The notes beneath the pieces are model-generated. The model was not told where the DNA came from and did no database searches. It saw only the letters and a program-made list of their open reading frames with translations. Below, piece by piece: positions 1-8,096 of a stretch of 64,000 bases of DNA. How positions within the stretch are numbered: position 1 is the first letter of the stretch; every line of letters starts with the position of its first letter. The position numbers and the translations under genes were made by a program. Origin of the DNA: Nocardia miyunensis NBRC 108239 (GTDB lineage Bacteria; Actinomycetota; Actinomycetes; Mycobacteriales; Mycobacteriaceae); contig NZ_BDBQ01000085.1 in assembly GCF_001613065.1 (NCBI RefSeq), positions 16,965 to 80,964 on the forward strand. The letters are read 5' to 3'.

Positions 1-181
1 CGCACACTCGCCGACAAGCACCTGCCCGCCAACGGCACATCAACGGGGACGACCCGATTACCCGGACCTGACCGCGCAGGTCCGGATGGCTCGCGGACTC
101 TCGACGATCGAGCACGACCGCGGCATAACGCGCTTGCGCAGCGAATCCCGAATGCGTGCTCGCGCAGAGGCGCTCAGTTGA
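1..181 (+). CDS. Possible C-terminal end of an unidentified CDS (partial)
   Basis: One plus-strand frame is open from the window edge to a TGA at 179-181 and gives about 59 residues ending in an Arg-rich helix-like tail. I do not recognise a family. It would overlap the end of the convergent enoyl-CoA hydratase by a few bases. A perfect 9-bp inverted repeat with a 6-base loop (62-70 and 77-85) lies inside it. That hairpin could instead be the terminator of a gene ending near 71 in another frame, so this call is weak. Confidence 0.22.
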   Translation, partial: AHSPTSTCPPTAHQRGRPDYPDLTAQVRMARGLSTIEHDRGITRLRSESRMRARAEALS

Positions 182-959
182 ACTTCGGGGCGCGTTTGTC
201 CAGGAAGGCGGCGATTCCCTCGGTGCCGTCCGGATCCTCGGCGGCGTTGGAGATGAAGGAGGCCTCGCGGGCGAGTTGTTCCTCGAGGGTGTGGTCGGGG
301 CTGACCAGGAGGAGTTTCTTGACGTTGGCGTTGCTGTGCCGGGGACCGGCGGCGAACTGTGCGGCCAGGTCGTCGACGGTGGCGGCGAGCTCGGCGTCGG
401 GGACGACGCGGTGCAGCAGGTTCCAGTCCAGCGCCTCGGCGGCGGACAGGGTGCGGTTGAAGTACATCAGTTCCTGGGTGCGGCGCACGCCGATCAGGCG
501 GGGCAGGTAGTAGGACGCGCCGCCGTCGGGGCTCAGACCCGCCTTGGTGTAGGCCATGGTGAACGAGGCCGATTCAGCGGCGACCACCAGGTCACCGGTC
601 ACCGCGAGGCTGAAACCCGCACCCGCCGCGGTGCCGTTCACCGCGATGATCAGCAACGCCTCCATCCGCGCGAAAGACGAGATCGCCTCGTGCAGACTGT
701 CCGCCAGATGTTTGACGTAGGGCCCCGCGCCGCCCTCCTGCGCCGCCATCGCCTTCAGATCGCCGCCCGCGCAGAAGAACCGGCCCGCGCCGGTGAGCGT
801 GACGACCTTCAGCCCGGGATCGTCGGCGACCAGGGCGGCCACCTGCGCCAGCTCGCGGCCAAGAACGTGATCTATGCCGTTTGCGGCCTTCGGTCGGTTC
901 AGGGTGATCCGAGCGATATTCCCGGTGCGTTCGAACTCGATCGTCTGGTACTGGCTCAT
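174..959 (-). CDS. Enoyl-CoA hydratase/isomerase (crotonase family)
   Basis: This 261-residue protein has the normal crotonase length. It is expected to hydrate or isomerise enoyl-CoA thioesters in the cytoplasm during fatty-acid or aromatic-acid breakdown. The N-terminus has the ITLNRP strand. The CoA-binding oxyanion-hole region FFCAGGDLKAM follows near residue 65, then NGTAAGAGFSLA and the active-site loop AGLSPDGGASYYLP near residue 140. The open frame extends further upstream, but the ATG at 959 is preceded by a GGAGAGGGAG ribosome site and begins with the family's usual N-terminus. The gene follows dinB on the same strand after 71 bases and could be co-transcribed, though no functional link is evident. 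The exact substrate cannot be told from sequence. Confidence 0.9.
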   Translation of the reverse strand: MSQYQTIEFERTGNIARITLNRPKAANGIDHVLGRELAQVAALVADDPGLKVVTLTGAGRFFCAGGDLKAMAAQEGGAGPYVKHLADSLHEAISSFARMEALLIIAVNGTAAGAGFSLAVTGDLVVAAESASFTMAYTKAGLSPDGGASYYLPRLIGVRRTQELMYFNRTLSAAEALDWNLLHRVVPDAELAATVDDLAAQFAAGPRHSNANVKKLLLVSPDHTLEEQLAREASFISNAAEDPDGTEGIAAFLDKRAPKFN

Positions 960-1030
960 GGGGACTCCCTCTCCATCGCATCCGCATCCAATGTGACATA
1001 CCGCGCATGCGGTGCGGGCACTCGGGAGGT

Positions 1031-2101
1031 CTATTCGGGCAGCAGTTCCAGGCGGACGCCGAGCAGGCGGACGGGGCGGTCCAGCTCGAAACGGCCCAGG
1101 ATCTCCAGCGCGGCCTGCGCGATCTCGGCGACGTCGGCCGTCGGCTCGGGGAGCTTGCGCTGTTTGGTGCGGGTGTAGAAGGTGTTGGTGCGCACCGTGA
1201 CTCCCACTCGCACGGTGATCCGCCCGCTCTCGGCCACCTCCTCGGCCACCGCGGTCGCCAGCCGCTGCACCGCGGCGTCCAGCTCGGCGCGTTCGGTGAG
1301 ATCGTGCGGGAATGTTTCGGATTTGCTGTGGCCCACCGGAATTCGCGGTTCGGTCACCACATCGGTATCGCCCGCGCCGCGGCCGAGCAGCCACAGATAC
1401 GGTCCGGTGGCGGGGCCGAATTCGGCGGCCAAGGCCTCGCGGTCCGCCGCGGCGAGTTCGGCGACGGTCGTTATCCCCAGGTCGGAGAGGCGTTTGGCGA
1501 TACGCGAGCCGATACCCCACAGTGCGCTGGTCGGGCGGTACGACATCAGCTCGGCCCAGTTCTCGCCGGTCAGCCGGAAGATGCCGGTGCGCGCATCGGA
1601 GACCTCCTGCGCCGAATCACCGGCCTTACCCACCGATTTGGCGAATCCGGTAGCGAGCTTCGCCCGAAGTTTGTTGTCCCCGACGCCGATTGCGCAGGTC
1701 AGATCCAATTCCTCGATGGCGCTGCGGATCTCGCGGGCCAGCTGTTCGGGATCGTCGGTGTCGGCGGCCAGGAACGCCTCGTCCCAGCCGAGCACCTCCA
1801 CCCGGACCGGGAACGTGCGCAGCAGATCCATGACCTCGTCGGACGCCTCGGAGTAGGCGGCCATATCCAGCGGGAGGAAGACCGCGTCCGGACATTTGCG
1901 AGCCGCGCTGCGCAACGGCATCCCGGCGTGCACACCGTATCCGCGCGCCGGATACGACGCGCAGGTGACGACCTTGCGCGGCTCCTGCGGATCGCCGTTA
2001 CCGCCCACGATGACCGGTTCGCCCCGCAGCTCCGGGTGACGGCGGAACTCCACCGCCGCCTGGAACTGGTCGAGATCGACGTGCAACAGCCACCTGGGCA
2101 C
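1031..2101 (-). CDS. dinB: Y-family DNA polymerase IV, DinB2 type
   Basis: This 356-residue error-prone polymerase acts in translesion synthesis. It closely resembles mycobacterial DinB2: it starts HVDLDQF, has PVIVGGNGDPQEPRKVVTCASYPAR for the fingers/palm, the second catalytic acidic motif GWDEAFL near residue 104, a helix-hairpin-helix thumb region near 190, and a C-terminal little-finger domain. The start is GTG at 2101. The residue after Phe13, normally the aromatic steric gate that excludes ribonucleotides, is Gln14. Mycobacterium smegmatis DinB2 has Leu14 there and uses ribonucleotides readily. There is no clear C-terminal clamp-binding motif; the protein ends LLGVRLELLPE. It is divergent from the thioesterase gene across a 151-bp spacer. 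I see no clear LexA box, so damage induction is not supported. Confidence 0.93.
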   Translation of the reverse strand: MPRWLLHVDLDQFQAAVEFRRHPELRGEPVIVGGNGDPQEPRKVVTCASYPARGYGVHAGMPLRSAARKCPDAVFLPLDMAAYSEASDEVMDLLRTFPVRVEVLGWDEAFLAADTDDPEQLAREIRSAIEELDLTCAIGVGDNKLRAKLATGFAKSVGKAGDSAQEVSDARTGIFRLTGENWAELMSYRPTSALWGIGSRIAKRLSDLGITTVAELAAADREALAAEFGPATGPYLWLLGRGAGDTDVVTEPRIPVGHSKSETFPHDLTERAELDAAVQRLATAVAEEVAESGRITVRVGVTVRTNTFYTRTKQRKLPEPTADVAEIAQAALEILGRFELDRPVRLLGVRLELLPE

Positions 2102-2252
2102 GGGTCAGTCATACCGCACGCCGGTGACAGGTTCCGGGAATACGCGGTACGTCGTGGTCACCGATCGGCGTAGACACGGTAACGAGATACCCTGCCCCCA
2201 CTACACGGCGCACCGTGCGGCGACCGCGCCCGACGACCAGGAGCAACGCCCG

Positions 2253-2693
2253 ATGACCGGCACCGTCTTCGACATCGGCACCGCCCGCGCGGTGCTGGCC
2301 GCCCAGCCGTTCAGCGTGCTGATCGGCGCCGAGATCACCGCGTTCGGCGACGACGCGGCCACCCTGGAGATCCCGATCCGCCCCGACCTGGCCCAGCAGT
2401 TCGGTTTCGTGCACGGCGGAGTCCTGGCCTACGCCGCCGACAACGCCATCACCTACGCCGCCGCGACGGCCCTCGGCCCGAACGTCCTGACCGGCGGATT
2501 CACCATCACCTACCTGCGCCCCGCCACGGGTCTGCGGCTGCGCGCGCAGGCCCGCGTCACCGGATCCACCCGCCGCCAGGCCGTGTGCAGCTGCGAGATC
2601 TACGCCGTGCGGGAGGACGAGCAGGTGCTGTGCGCGGTCGCGCAGGGCACGGCGCGGTCCGTCGACCGGGAAATGTCCCCGGCCGACAGCTGA
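2253..2693 (+). CDS. PaaI-family hotdog thioesterase
   Basis: This 146-residue single-hotdog protein is predicted to hydrolyse acyl-CoA or aryl-CoA thioesters. The signature QQFGFVHGGVLAYAADNAITYAA (about residues 49-70) carries the HGG turn and the acidic catalytic Asp of PaaI/4HBT enzymes. The C-terminal strands LTGGFTITYLRPATG and CSCEIYAVREDEQVLCAVAQGTA are typical. The frame is open upstream, but the ATG at 2253 has a CAGGAG ribosome site eight bases before it and gives the usual family length. It is transcribed away from dinB. The natural substrate is not evident. Confidence 0.88.
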   Translation: MTGTVFDIGTARAVLAAQPFSVLIGAEITAFGDDAATLEIPIRPDLAQQFGFVHGGVLAYAADNAITYAAATALGPNVLTGGFTITYLRPATGLRLRAQARVTGSTRRQAVCSCEIYAVREDEQVLCAVAQGTARSVDREMSPADS

Positions 2694-2787
2694 GCCCGAC
2701 CACGCCGGCCGCATCACGCTCCGGGCGCGCGCGACAGGCTATCCGCGGAGTCGGCGACGGGCAGTTCGTCGTTTGCCGTACGTCCGG

Positions 2788-4407
2788 TCAGACAGCGGAT
2801 TGCATCGGAGCGTCTTCGGCCACATCGGCTTTCGCGCCACGGCCGGTGATCGCGCGGAGCGTCTCGGTGAGGGTGGCGGGAGTGAGGCCGGTGTCCGAAC
2901 GGGCCGCCACGTGCATATCGGGGCGGACCAGTAGTGCGCCGCCCGAGGGCACTTCGGTGCGGGCGGACCATTCGGCCTGGGGGAGGGCGTGGACGGCGAG
3001 GTCGGTTCCGGTGTCGCGCTCGGCCTGAGCGGCAGCGTCGCGCCAGGCGGCGGAGGTGCCCGCGACGAGCAGGGCGAAGCCCGGACCGCACAGGTCCAGG
3101 GTCGAGGCGGTCTCGGCGGCATCGATCCACAGGTGCGGGACGCGAGTTCCGTTCTGGCCCTTCAGATCGTCCACATGCAGGGGCGCAGGCGCGTCCGAAA
3201 CGGCCGTCGAGGAGTAGCGGTAACGCCCCATCACGTCGCCGCCGTCCAGGCGCGCGGCCAGATCCGCGGCGTTGTAAGGGGTTTCGATGCCGTAGCGGGT
3301 CCGGAAATCGGTACCCAGGCGGGCCTGCTCGGCCGCGACCAACGCCCGCGGACGACGTTCTGCCACATAGGAATCCAGCAGCGCGGGCCCGGCCGCACCG
3401 GACCGCACGGCGGCCAGCTTCCAGATCAGATTGTGCGCGTCGGCGATTCCGGTGTTGCCATTGAAACCGCCCCACGGCGCATGGCGGTGGGCCGCGTCAC
3501 CGACCAGGAACACCCGGCCGCGCCGATAGTCGTCCGCCACGAAAACACCGGTGTCCCAGGCACTCCGGGCGAGCAACTCGACCTCGAGCTCCGGCACGCC
3601 GACCATCTCGCGGATCAGCTCGACACAGCGCGAGACCGGATAGTCCGCGAGGGTCTCGGCGTCCGGATCGTATTCGATGTGGAACGACCACTCGTCGGTG
3701 TTGTTCTTCGACAGCACCAGTCCGCGCACCCGCTCCCCGTTGATCTCGCACTGGCTGAAGGACTGGCCGCGCAGAATGCCGGTCAGATCGGTGCGGGCGA
3801 ACACGTTGATCAGGTGCTGCGTCGGCGGCAACTCCCAGCCGCCGATGCCCAGGGCGCGACGCACGGTGCTGCCCGCGCCGTCCGCGGCGATGAGATAGTC
3901 GGCCCGCAGCGTCGTCGATGCGCCGTCGGCGTCGCGCAGAGTCGCCGCGACACTGTCTCCGTCGTCGTGGAATTCGGTGAGCTCGACGCCGAATCGCAGG
4001 TCACCGCCTCGATCGCGGGCCAGATCGGCCAGCACCGGCTCCAGCAGCACCTGGGGCAGAAACAGGAAATTCGACGGACTCGGATCACCGGCGGCCATCG
4101 CCGCGACGACTCGGGAGAGGTCCAGCGGCTGCGCGTCGGTCAGCGCCGAACCCTGCCATGCCCCGCCGAAATGTCCCTTGACCAATGCGGTCGCGGCGAC
4201 CTGCTCGAGCCGCGGCAACGCACCGATCTGCCGGAAGATCTCCGCGGACCGGGTGTGCACACCGCGCGAACGCGGCAGCACCGACATCGCCGATCGTCGC
4301 TCGACGAGAACGTAAGGGACACTGTGGTATTCCAGGAGCAACGCGGCCGACAGACCGACCATGCCACCCCCGGCGATCAGAACCGGAACGTGCTGTGCAG
4401 TATTCAT
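2788..4407 (-). CDS. FAD-dependent aromatic monooxygenase (PHBH/PgaE-like)
   Basis: This 539-residue class A flavoprotein hydroxylase is expected to use NAD(P)H, FAD and O2 to hydroxylate an aromatic or polyketide-like substrate. The N-terminal Rossmann motif is AGGGMVG (about residues 12-18). The FAD/NADPH DG motif appears as LIAADGAGSTVRRALGI (near residue 175), and the second FAD motif is VFLVGDAAHRHAPWGGFNGNTGIADAHNLIWKLA (about 300-333). The C-terminal thioredoxin-like domain (about 430-520) is that of phenol hydroxylase and rifampicin or anthracycline hydroxylases. Usually this site reads PP-GG-G-MN; the APWGGFNGN version is a small departure. The gene sits downstream of lon, separated by a terminator, so it is probably a single unit. 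Antibiotic modification and aromatic catabolism are both possible. Confidence 0.85.
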   Translation of the reverse strand: MNTAQHVPVLIAGGGMVGLSAALLLEYHSVPYVLVERRSAMSVLPRSRGVHTRSAEIFRQIGALPRLEQVAATALVKGHFGGAWQGSALTDAQPLDLSRVVAAMAAGDPSPSNFLFLPQVLLEPVLADLARDRGGDLRFGVELTEFHDDGDSVAATLRDADGASTTLRADYLIAADGAGSTVRRALGIGGWELPPTQHLINVFARTDLTGILRGQSFSQCEINGERVRGLVLSKNNTDEWSFHIEYDPDAETLADYPVSRCVELIREMVGVPELEVELLARSAWDTGVFVADDYRRGRVFLVGDAAHRHAPWGGFNGNTGIADAHNLIWKLAAVRSGAAGPALLDSYVAERRPRALVAAEQARLGTDFRTRYGIETPYNAADLAARLDGGDVMGRYRYSSTAVSDAPAPLHVDDLKGQNGTRVPHLWIDAAETASTLDLCGPGFALLVAGTSAAWRDAAAQAERDTGTDLAVHALPQAEWSARTEVPSGGALLVRPDMHVAARSDTGLTPATLTETLRAITGRGAKADVAEDAPMQSAV

Positions 4408-4509
4408 GCGGCCATCGTGTGCGCGCCCGCTTGCACGGATCTTGCGCGGCGGTCACGTGCGCATGCGTGTCACGCCAGGTCACCGCGCACCGCCGATTCC
4501 GCGTACGAA

Positions 4510-4544
4510 AAGGGCCGTGCACCTCGATGAGATGCACGGCCCTT
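4510..4544 (-). terminator. Rho-independent terminator of lon
   Basis: A perfect 12-bp inverted repeat (4510-4521 with 4533-4544) with an 11-base loop lies 10 bases after the lon stop codon. Read on the minus strand the second arm runs into a TTTT tract (the A-run at 4507-4510). This is the classical shape of an intrinsic terminator, and it separates lon from the monooxygenase gene. Confidence 0.8.
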
Positions 4545-4554
4545 CGGCAGCCGA

Positions 4555-7071
4555 TCAGGCCGAGGCGGCGAACGCCTGGTAGGCCGGTTCGGCGACCGGC
4601 TCGATGGCGTAGGCCAGGATGTCGGCCACGTCCGCGACGGGACGCACATCCAGCGCGGCCAGCACCTCGGCGGGGACGTCGTCCAGATCCGGCTCGTTGC
4701 GGGCCGGGATGAACACCGTCTTCAGTCCCGCGCGCTGGGCGGCGAGCAGTTTCTGCTTCACCCCGCCGATCGGCAGCACCCGGCCGTTCAGCGTGACCTC
4801 ACCGGTCATGCCGACGTCCGCGCGGACCTGCCGGTCCAGCGCCAGCGACACCAGCGCGGTCACCATGGTCACACCCGCGGACGGGCCGTCCTTGGGCACC
4901 GCGCCCGCCGGGAAGTGGATGTGGATGTTGCGATCCAGCACCCCCGCAGCGCTCCGGCGGGCCGGAGGCGGCAGCGGAGCGTAACCACGTAGGTCCTCGG
5001 GAGCTGCGGCATCGGAGGGAGGTTGGATGCCGATCTCCTCGAGGTGCGAGCGGACGTAGGTCAGCGCGATCTGCGCGGATTCCTTCATCACATCGCCCAG
5101 CTGACCGGTCAGGGTCAGCGAACGTTCGCCCTCGGCGGCGTTGGCCTCGATGTACAGGACGTCGCCGCCCGCGCCGGTCACGGCCAGACCCGTCGCGACA
5201 CCGGGGACCGCGGTGCGTTCCACCCCGTCGGGGGTGAAGCGCGGACGGCCCAGGTAGTCCTTCAGGTCACCCAGCCCGATCACCAATGTGTCGGAACTGC
5301 TCGCGGTCGCGGCGGTTTCGTCGTCGTAACCCAGATCCCTGTCGTAACCCAGACTTTCCGGCACGAATTCACCCTTGTCGAGCGGGCTTTCGGCGATGTC
5401 CGCGGACTCGGACAGCTTGGTCGCGGCCTTGCGCAGCGCCTTGGCGATCAGGCGTTCCATCTGCCGCACCCCGGCCTCCCGGGTGTAGTTCGCGGCGATC
5501 TCGCGCAACGCCTCGTCGGTGATCGAAACCTCCTGCGCGGTGAGCGCATTGCGCTCGAGCTGGCGCGGGATCAGGAAGTCGCGGGCGATGGCCACCTTGT
5601 CGTCCTCGGTGTAGCCGTCGACCGTGATCAGCTCCATGCGGTCCAGCAGCGGGCCCGGGATGGTGTCCATGACGTTCGCGGTCGCGATGAACATCACGTC
5701 GGACAGGTCCAGGTCCAGATCCAGGTAGTGATCGCGGAACGTGTGGTTCTGCGCCGGATCCAGCACCTCGAGCAGCGCCGCGGCCGGGTCGCCCCGGAAG
5801 TCGGAGCCGACCTTGTCGATCTCGTCCAGCAGCACAACGGGATTCATCGATCCCGCCTCCTTGATCGCGCGCACGATCCGGCCGGGCAGCGCGCCGACGT
5901 AGGTGCGCCGGTGACCGCGGATCTCCGCCTCGTCGCGCACGCCGCCCAGGGCGACGCGGACGAACTTGCGGCCCAGCGCCCGTGCCACGCTCTCGCCGAG
6001 CGAGGTCTTGCCCACACCGGGCGGGCCGACCAGCACCAGCACCGCGCCGGAACCGCGTCCGCCGACGACCTCCAGTCCGCGCGCGGCTCGCCGGGCACGC
6101 ACCGCCAGGTATTCGACCATGCGGTCCTTCACCTCGTCCAAGCCGTGGTGATCGGCGTCGAGGATTTCGCGTGCGGCCGAAACATCGGTCGCATCAGTGG
6201 TTTTCACCGTCCACGGCAACTCCAGCACGGTGTCCAGCCAGGTGCGGATCCAGCCCGACTCCGGGCTCTGATCGCTGCCGCGCTCGAGCCGATCGACCTC
6301 GCGCAGCGCGGCGGCGCGGATCGTCTCGGGCAGGTCGGCCTGCTCCACCCGGGTGCGGTAGTCGTCCGCGCCGTCGGGCTCGCCCTCGCCCAGCTCCTTG
6401 CGAATCGCGTTGAGCTGCTGGCGAAGCAGGAATTCGCGCTGGGACTTCTCCATGCCCTCGCGCACGTCCTCGCTGATCTTCTCGGCCACTTCCGCCTCGG
6501 CGATGTGGTCCTTGGTCCAGCCGATCAGCGTGGTCAGACGTGTTGTCACGTCCGGGGTTTCGAGTATTTCGCGCTTCTGCTCGTCGGTCAGGTACGGGGC
6601 GTATCCGGCGGCGTCGGCCAGTGCGGAGGGATCGGTCAGCCGGTTGACCGCGTCGATCACCTGCCATGCCTCGCGGCGCTGCAGCACCGAGACGACCAGC
6701 TTCTTGTATTCGGCGGCGAGTTCCTTCGTGCGCCCGTCGGCCTCGGGGATCTCGACCGGTTCGGCCTCGACCCACAGCGCCGCACCCGGCCCGGTGACCC
6801 CGTGGCCGATCTTCGCGCGCCGCTCGGCCTTCAACACGGCCGCCGGTGCGCCGCCGCGCATCCGTCCGACCTGTTCGATCGTCGCCACCACGCCGAAGGA
6901 CGCATAACCCTCGGCCAGCCGGGGAGCGAGCAGCACGGCGTCCAGCCCCGCTGCCCGAGCGGCATCGATGGCGGCCTGCGCCGACTCGTCGAGCTCGATG
7001 GGCACCACCATGCCCGGCAGCACGATCGGATCGGTCAGGAACAGCACCGGCAAATTCTGTGGTGTAGTCAC
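4555..7071 (-). CDS. lon: ATP-dependent protease Lon (endopeptidase La)
   Basis: This 838-residue Lon protease degrades misfolded and regulatory proteins in the cytoplasm. The N-terminal LAN domain starts LPVLFLTDPIVLPGMVVPI. The AAA+ module has Walker A GPPGVGKTS (about residues 350-358), Walker B VVLLDEIDK and the sensor region. The C-terminal protease has the Ser-Lys dyad in PKDGPSAG (Ser731) and GGVKQK (Lys772). It is longer than the mycobacterial relatives I recall. A stretch of about 23 residues (about 688-710) just before NIHIHFPAGAVPKDG is encoded by a palindromic repeat element at 4942-5010, in frame. Two HAIR-type operators upstream point to HspR heat-shock control. The ATG at 7071 gives the standard N-terminus. 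Confidence 0.96.
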   Translation of the reverse strand: MTTPQNLPVLFLTDPIVLPGMVVPIELDESAQAAIDAARAAGLDAVLLAPRLAEGYASFGVVATIEQVGRMRGGAPAAVLKAERRAKIGHGVTGPGAALWVEAEPVEIPEADGRTKELAAEYKKLVVSVLQRREAWQVIDAVNRLTDPSALADAAGYAPYLTDEQKREILETPDVTTRLTTLIGWTKDHIAEAEVAEKISEDVREGMEKSQREFLLRQQLNAIRKELGEGEPDGADDYRTRVEQADLPETIRAAALREVDRLERGSDQSPESGWIRTWLDTVLELPWTVKTTDATDVSAAREILDADHHGLDEVKDRMVEYLAVRARRAARGLEVVGGRGSGAVLVLVGPPGVGKTSLGESVARALGRKFVRVALGGVRDEAEIRGHRRTYVGALPGRIVRAIKEAGSMNPVVLLDEIDKVGSDFRGDPAAALLEVLDPAQNHTFRDHYLDLDLDLSDVMFIATANVMDTIPGPLLDRMELITVDGYTEDDKVAIARDFLIPRQLERNALTAQEVSITDEALREIAANYTREAGVRQMERLIAKALRKAATKLSESADIAESPLDKGEFVPESLGYDRDLGYDDETAATASSSDTLVIGLGDLKDYLGRPRFTPDGVERTAVPGVATGLAVTGAGGDVLYIEANAAEGERSLTLTGQLGDVMKESAQIALTYVRSHLEEIGIQPPSDAAAPEDLRGYAPLPPPARRSAAGVLDRNIHIHFPAGAVPKDGPSAGVTMVTALVSLALDRQVRADVGMTGEVTLNGRVLPIGGVKQKLLAAQRAGLKTVFIPARNEPDLDDVPAEVLAALDVRPVADVADILAYAIEPVAEPAYQAFAASA
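4942..5010 (+). repeat. Palindromic repeat element, copy D, inside lon
   Basis: This segment shares 31 identical bases (4959-4989) with the tandem copies near mceA, in reverse orientation to them in the window. Its outer arms, CCGCAGCGCTCC and GGAGCTGCGG, differ from those of the other copies but still pair over 10 bp with a 2-base bulge. The inner stem is GGGCC/GGTCC (one G-U pair). It lies antisense to lon and is 69 bases long, a multiple of three. It therefore adds about 23 residues to Lon without breaking the frame. Confidence 0.8.
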
Positions 7072-7088
7072 GTTCGACCCTTTCCAAA

Positions 7089-7109
7089 CTTGAGCGATAC
7101 CTACTCAAC
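7089..7109 (-). promoter_or_regulatory. HAIR-like HspR operator 1 upstream of lon
   Basis: CTTGAGC, seven bases, ACTCAAC matches the HspR-associated inverted repeat (CTTGAGT-N7-ACTCAAG) at 12 of 14 arm positions. It lies 17 bases upstream of the lon ATG. HspR represses dnaK, clpB and, in Streptomyces, lon through such sites. The match is seen directly; binding is inferred. Confidence 0.72.
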
Positions 7110-7173
7110 CCCGAGTTTTCCGGTTCTGTTCCGATCTGGCGTTCACTGCCCGCGAACACGTACGAAACTCGAA

Positions 7174-7194
7174 GTTGAGTCTGCCGCACTCAAC
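7174..7194 (-). promoter_or_regulatory. HAIR-like HspR operator 2 upstream of lon
   Basis: GTTGAGT, seven bases, ACTCAAC is a perfect inverted repeat with the exact HAIR spacing, 64 bases upstream of operator 1. The outermost base pair differs from the consensus but the change is symmetrical. The rest of the 7072-7402 spacer holds no gene and must also contain the promoter of the divergent TetR gene. Confidence 0.68.
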
Positions 7195-7402
7195 ACTGAC
7201 CGATCCCGAATTGTTCCGATCCGAACATCCGAATCATGCACATTCATCCACAGGCTCACCAGGACCGGAGATCGGCGACTATCGGCGGGAGATCCCGACC
7301 GGTCCCCGGTCGATGCACGGTAGGACTCGCTCGCGGAGGCGGGCCGACTCCCGCCGAGGCCGCGCACACGTCAACCGCGCCTAGGGGTATTAGGTTGGAG
7401 GT

Positions 7403-7978
7403 ATGTCACCCCGATCCGGTCTGACGACCGAGCGCGTGGTTCGCGGCGCGGCCGAACTCGCCGACGAGATCGGCTTCGACAAGCTCACCCTGTCGGCGGT
7501 CGCGCGGAAATTCGGGGTGCGGGATCCGAGTCTGTATGTCCACGTGCGCAATCTGCACGATCTGCGGGTTCGAGTGGCGCTGCTGGCCAGTGCGGAATTG
7601 AACGAGCGGATCGGGGCGGCCGTCGCGGGACGCTCCGGCCGGGACGCGCTGATCGCCTTCGCCGACGCGTATCGGTCCTATGTCCTGGATCATCCGGAAC
7701 GCTATGCGGCGACACAGATTCGGATGGATCCGGCCGAGGTGGGCGAGGACCCCGCCCTGCTGCGCAGTATCGAACTCACCACGGCGGTGCTGCGCGGCTA
7801 CGACCTCGGCGAAACCGCGGGTCTGGACGCGGCTCGCTTGTTGCGCAGCACTTTTCACGGATTCGCCACACTCGAGGCGTCCGGCGGATTCGCCCACTCC
7901 CGCCCTGCCGCCGACTCCTGGCCGAATATCGTCGACGCGCTGCACCACACTCTGTCGAACTGGCCGCCCTACGACTGA
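7403..7978 (+). CDS. TetR/AcrR family transcriptional regulator
   Basis: This 191-residue repressor-type protein has an N-terminal TetR helix-turn-helix: TTERVVRGAAELADEIGFDKLTLSAVARKFGVRDPSLYVHVRNLHDLR (about residues 8-56). The C-terminal ligand-binding half has the WHG-like features DHPERYAATQ and TFHGFATLEASGGF seen in a common actinobacterial TetR subgroup. It is divergent from lon with a 331-bp spacer and is followed after 118 bp by a large AfsR-like regulator. The target could be its own promoter or a neighbour. I see no obvious operator besides the HAIR sites, which belong to lon. Confidence 0.88.
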   Translation: MSPRSGLTTERVVRGAAELADEIGFDKLTLSAVARKFGVRDPSLYVHVRNLHDLRVRVALLASAELNERIGAAVAGRSGRDALIAFADAYRSYVLDHPERYAATQIRMDPAEVGEDPALLRSIELTTAVLRGYDLGETAGLDAARLLRSTFHGFATLEASGGFAHSRPAADSWPNIVDALHHTLSNWPPYD

Positions 7979-8096
7979 ATCGCCGAGTTACCGCCGGTCG
8001 CACTGCGCGTAGGCGATCCGGGGCGGCGGTGAACCTGTCCGGCGCCCCCTCGGCGGGGATACGATTTTCGCCGCGAATGCGGTCATGAGGAGATCG

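Noticed and set aside
5023..7323. A 766-codon plus-strand ORF opposite lon
   Set aside because: It is the antisense shadow of lon, rich in His/Arg/Asp, without a ribosome site or domain.
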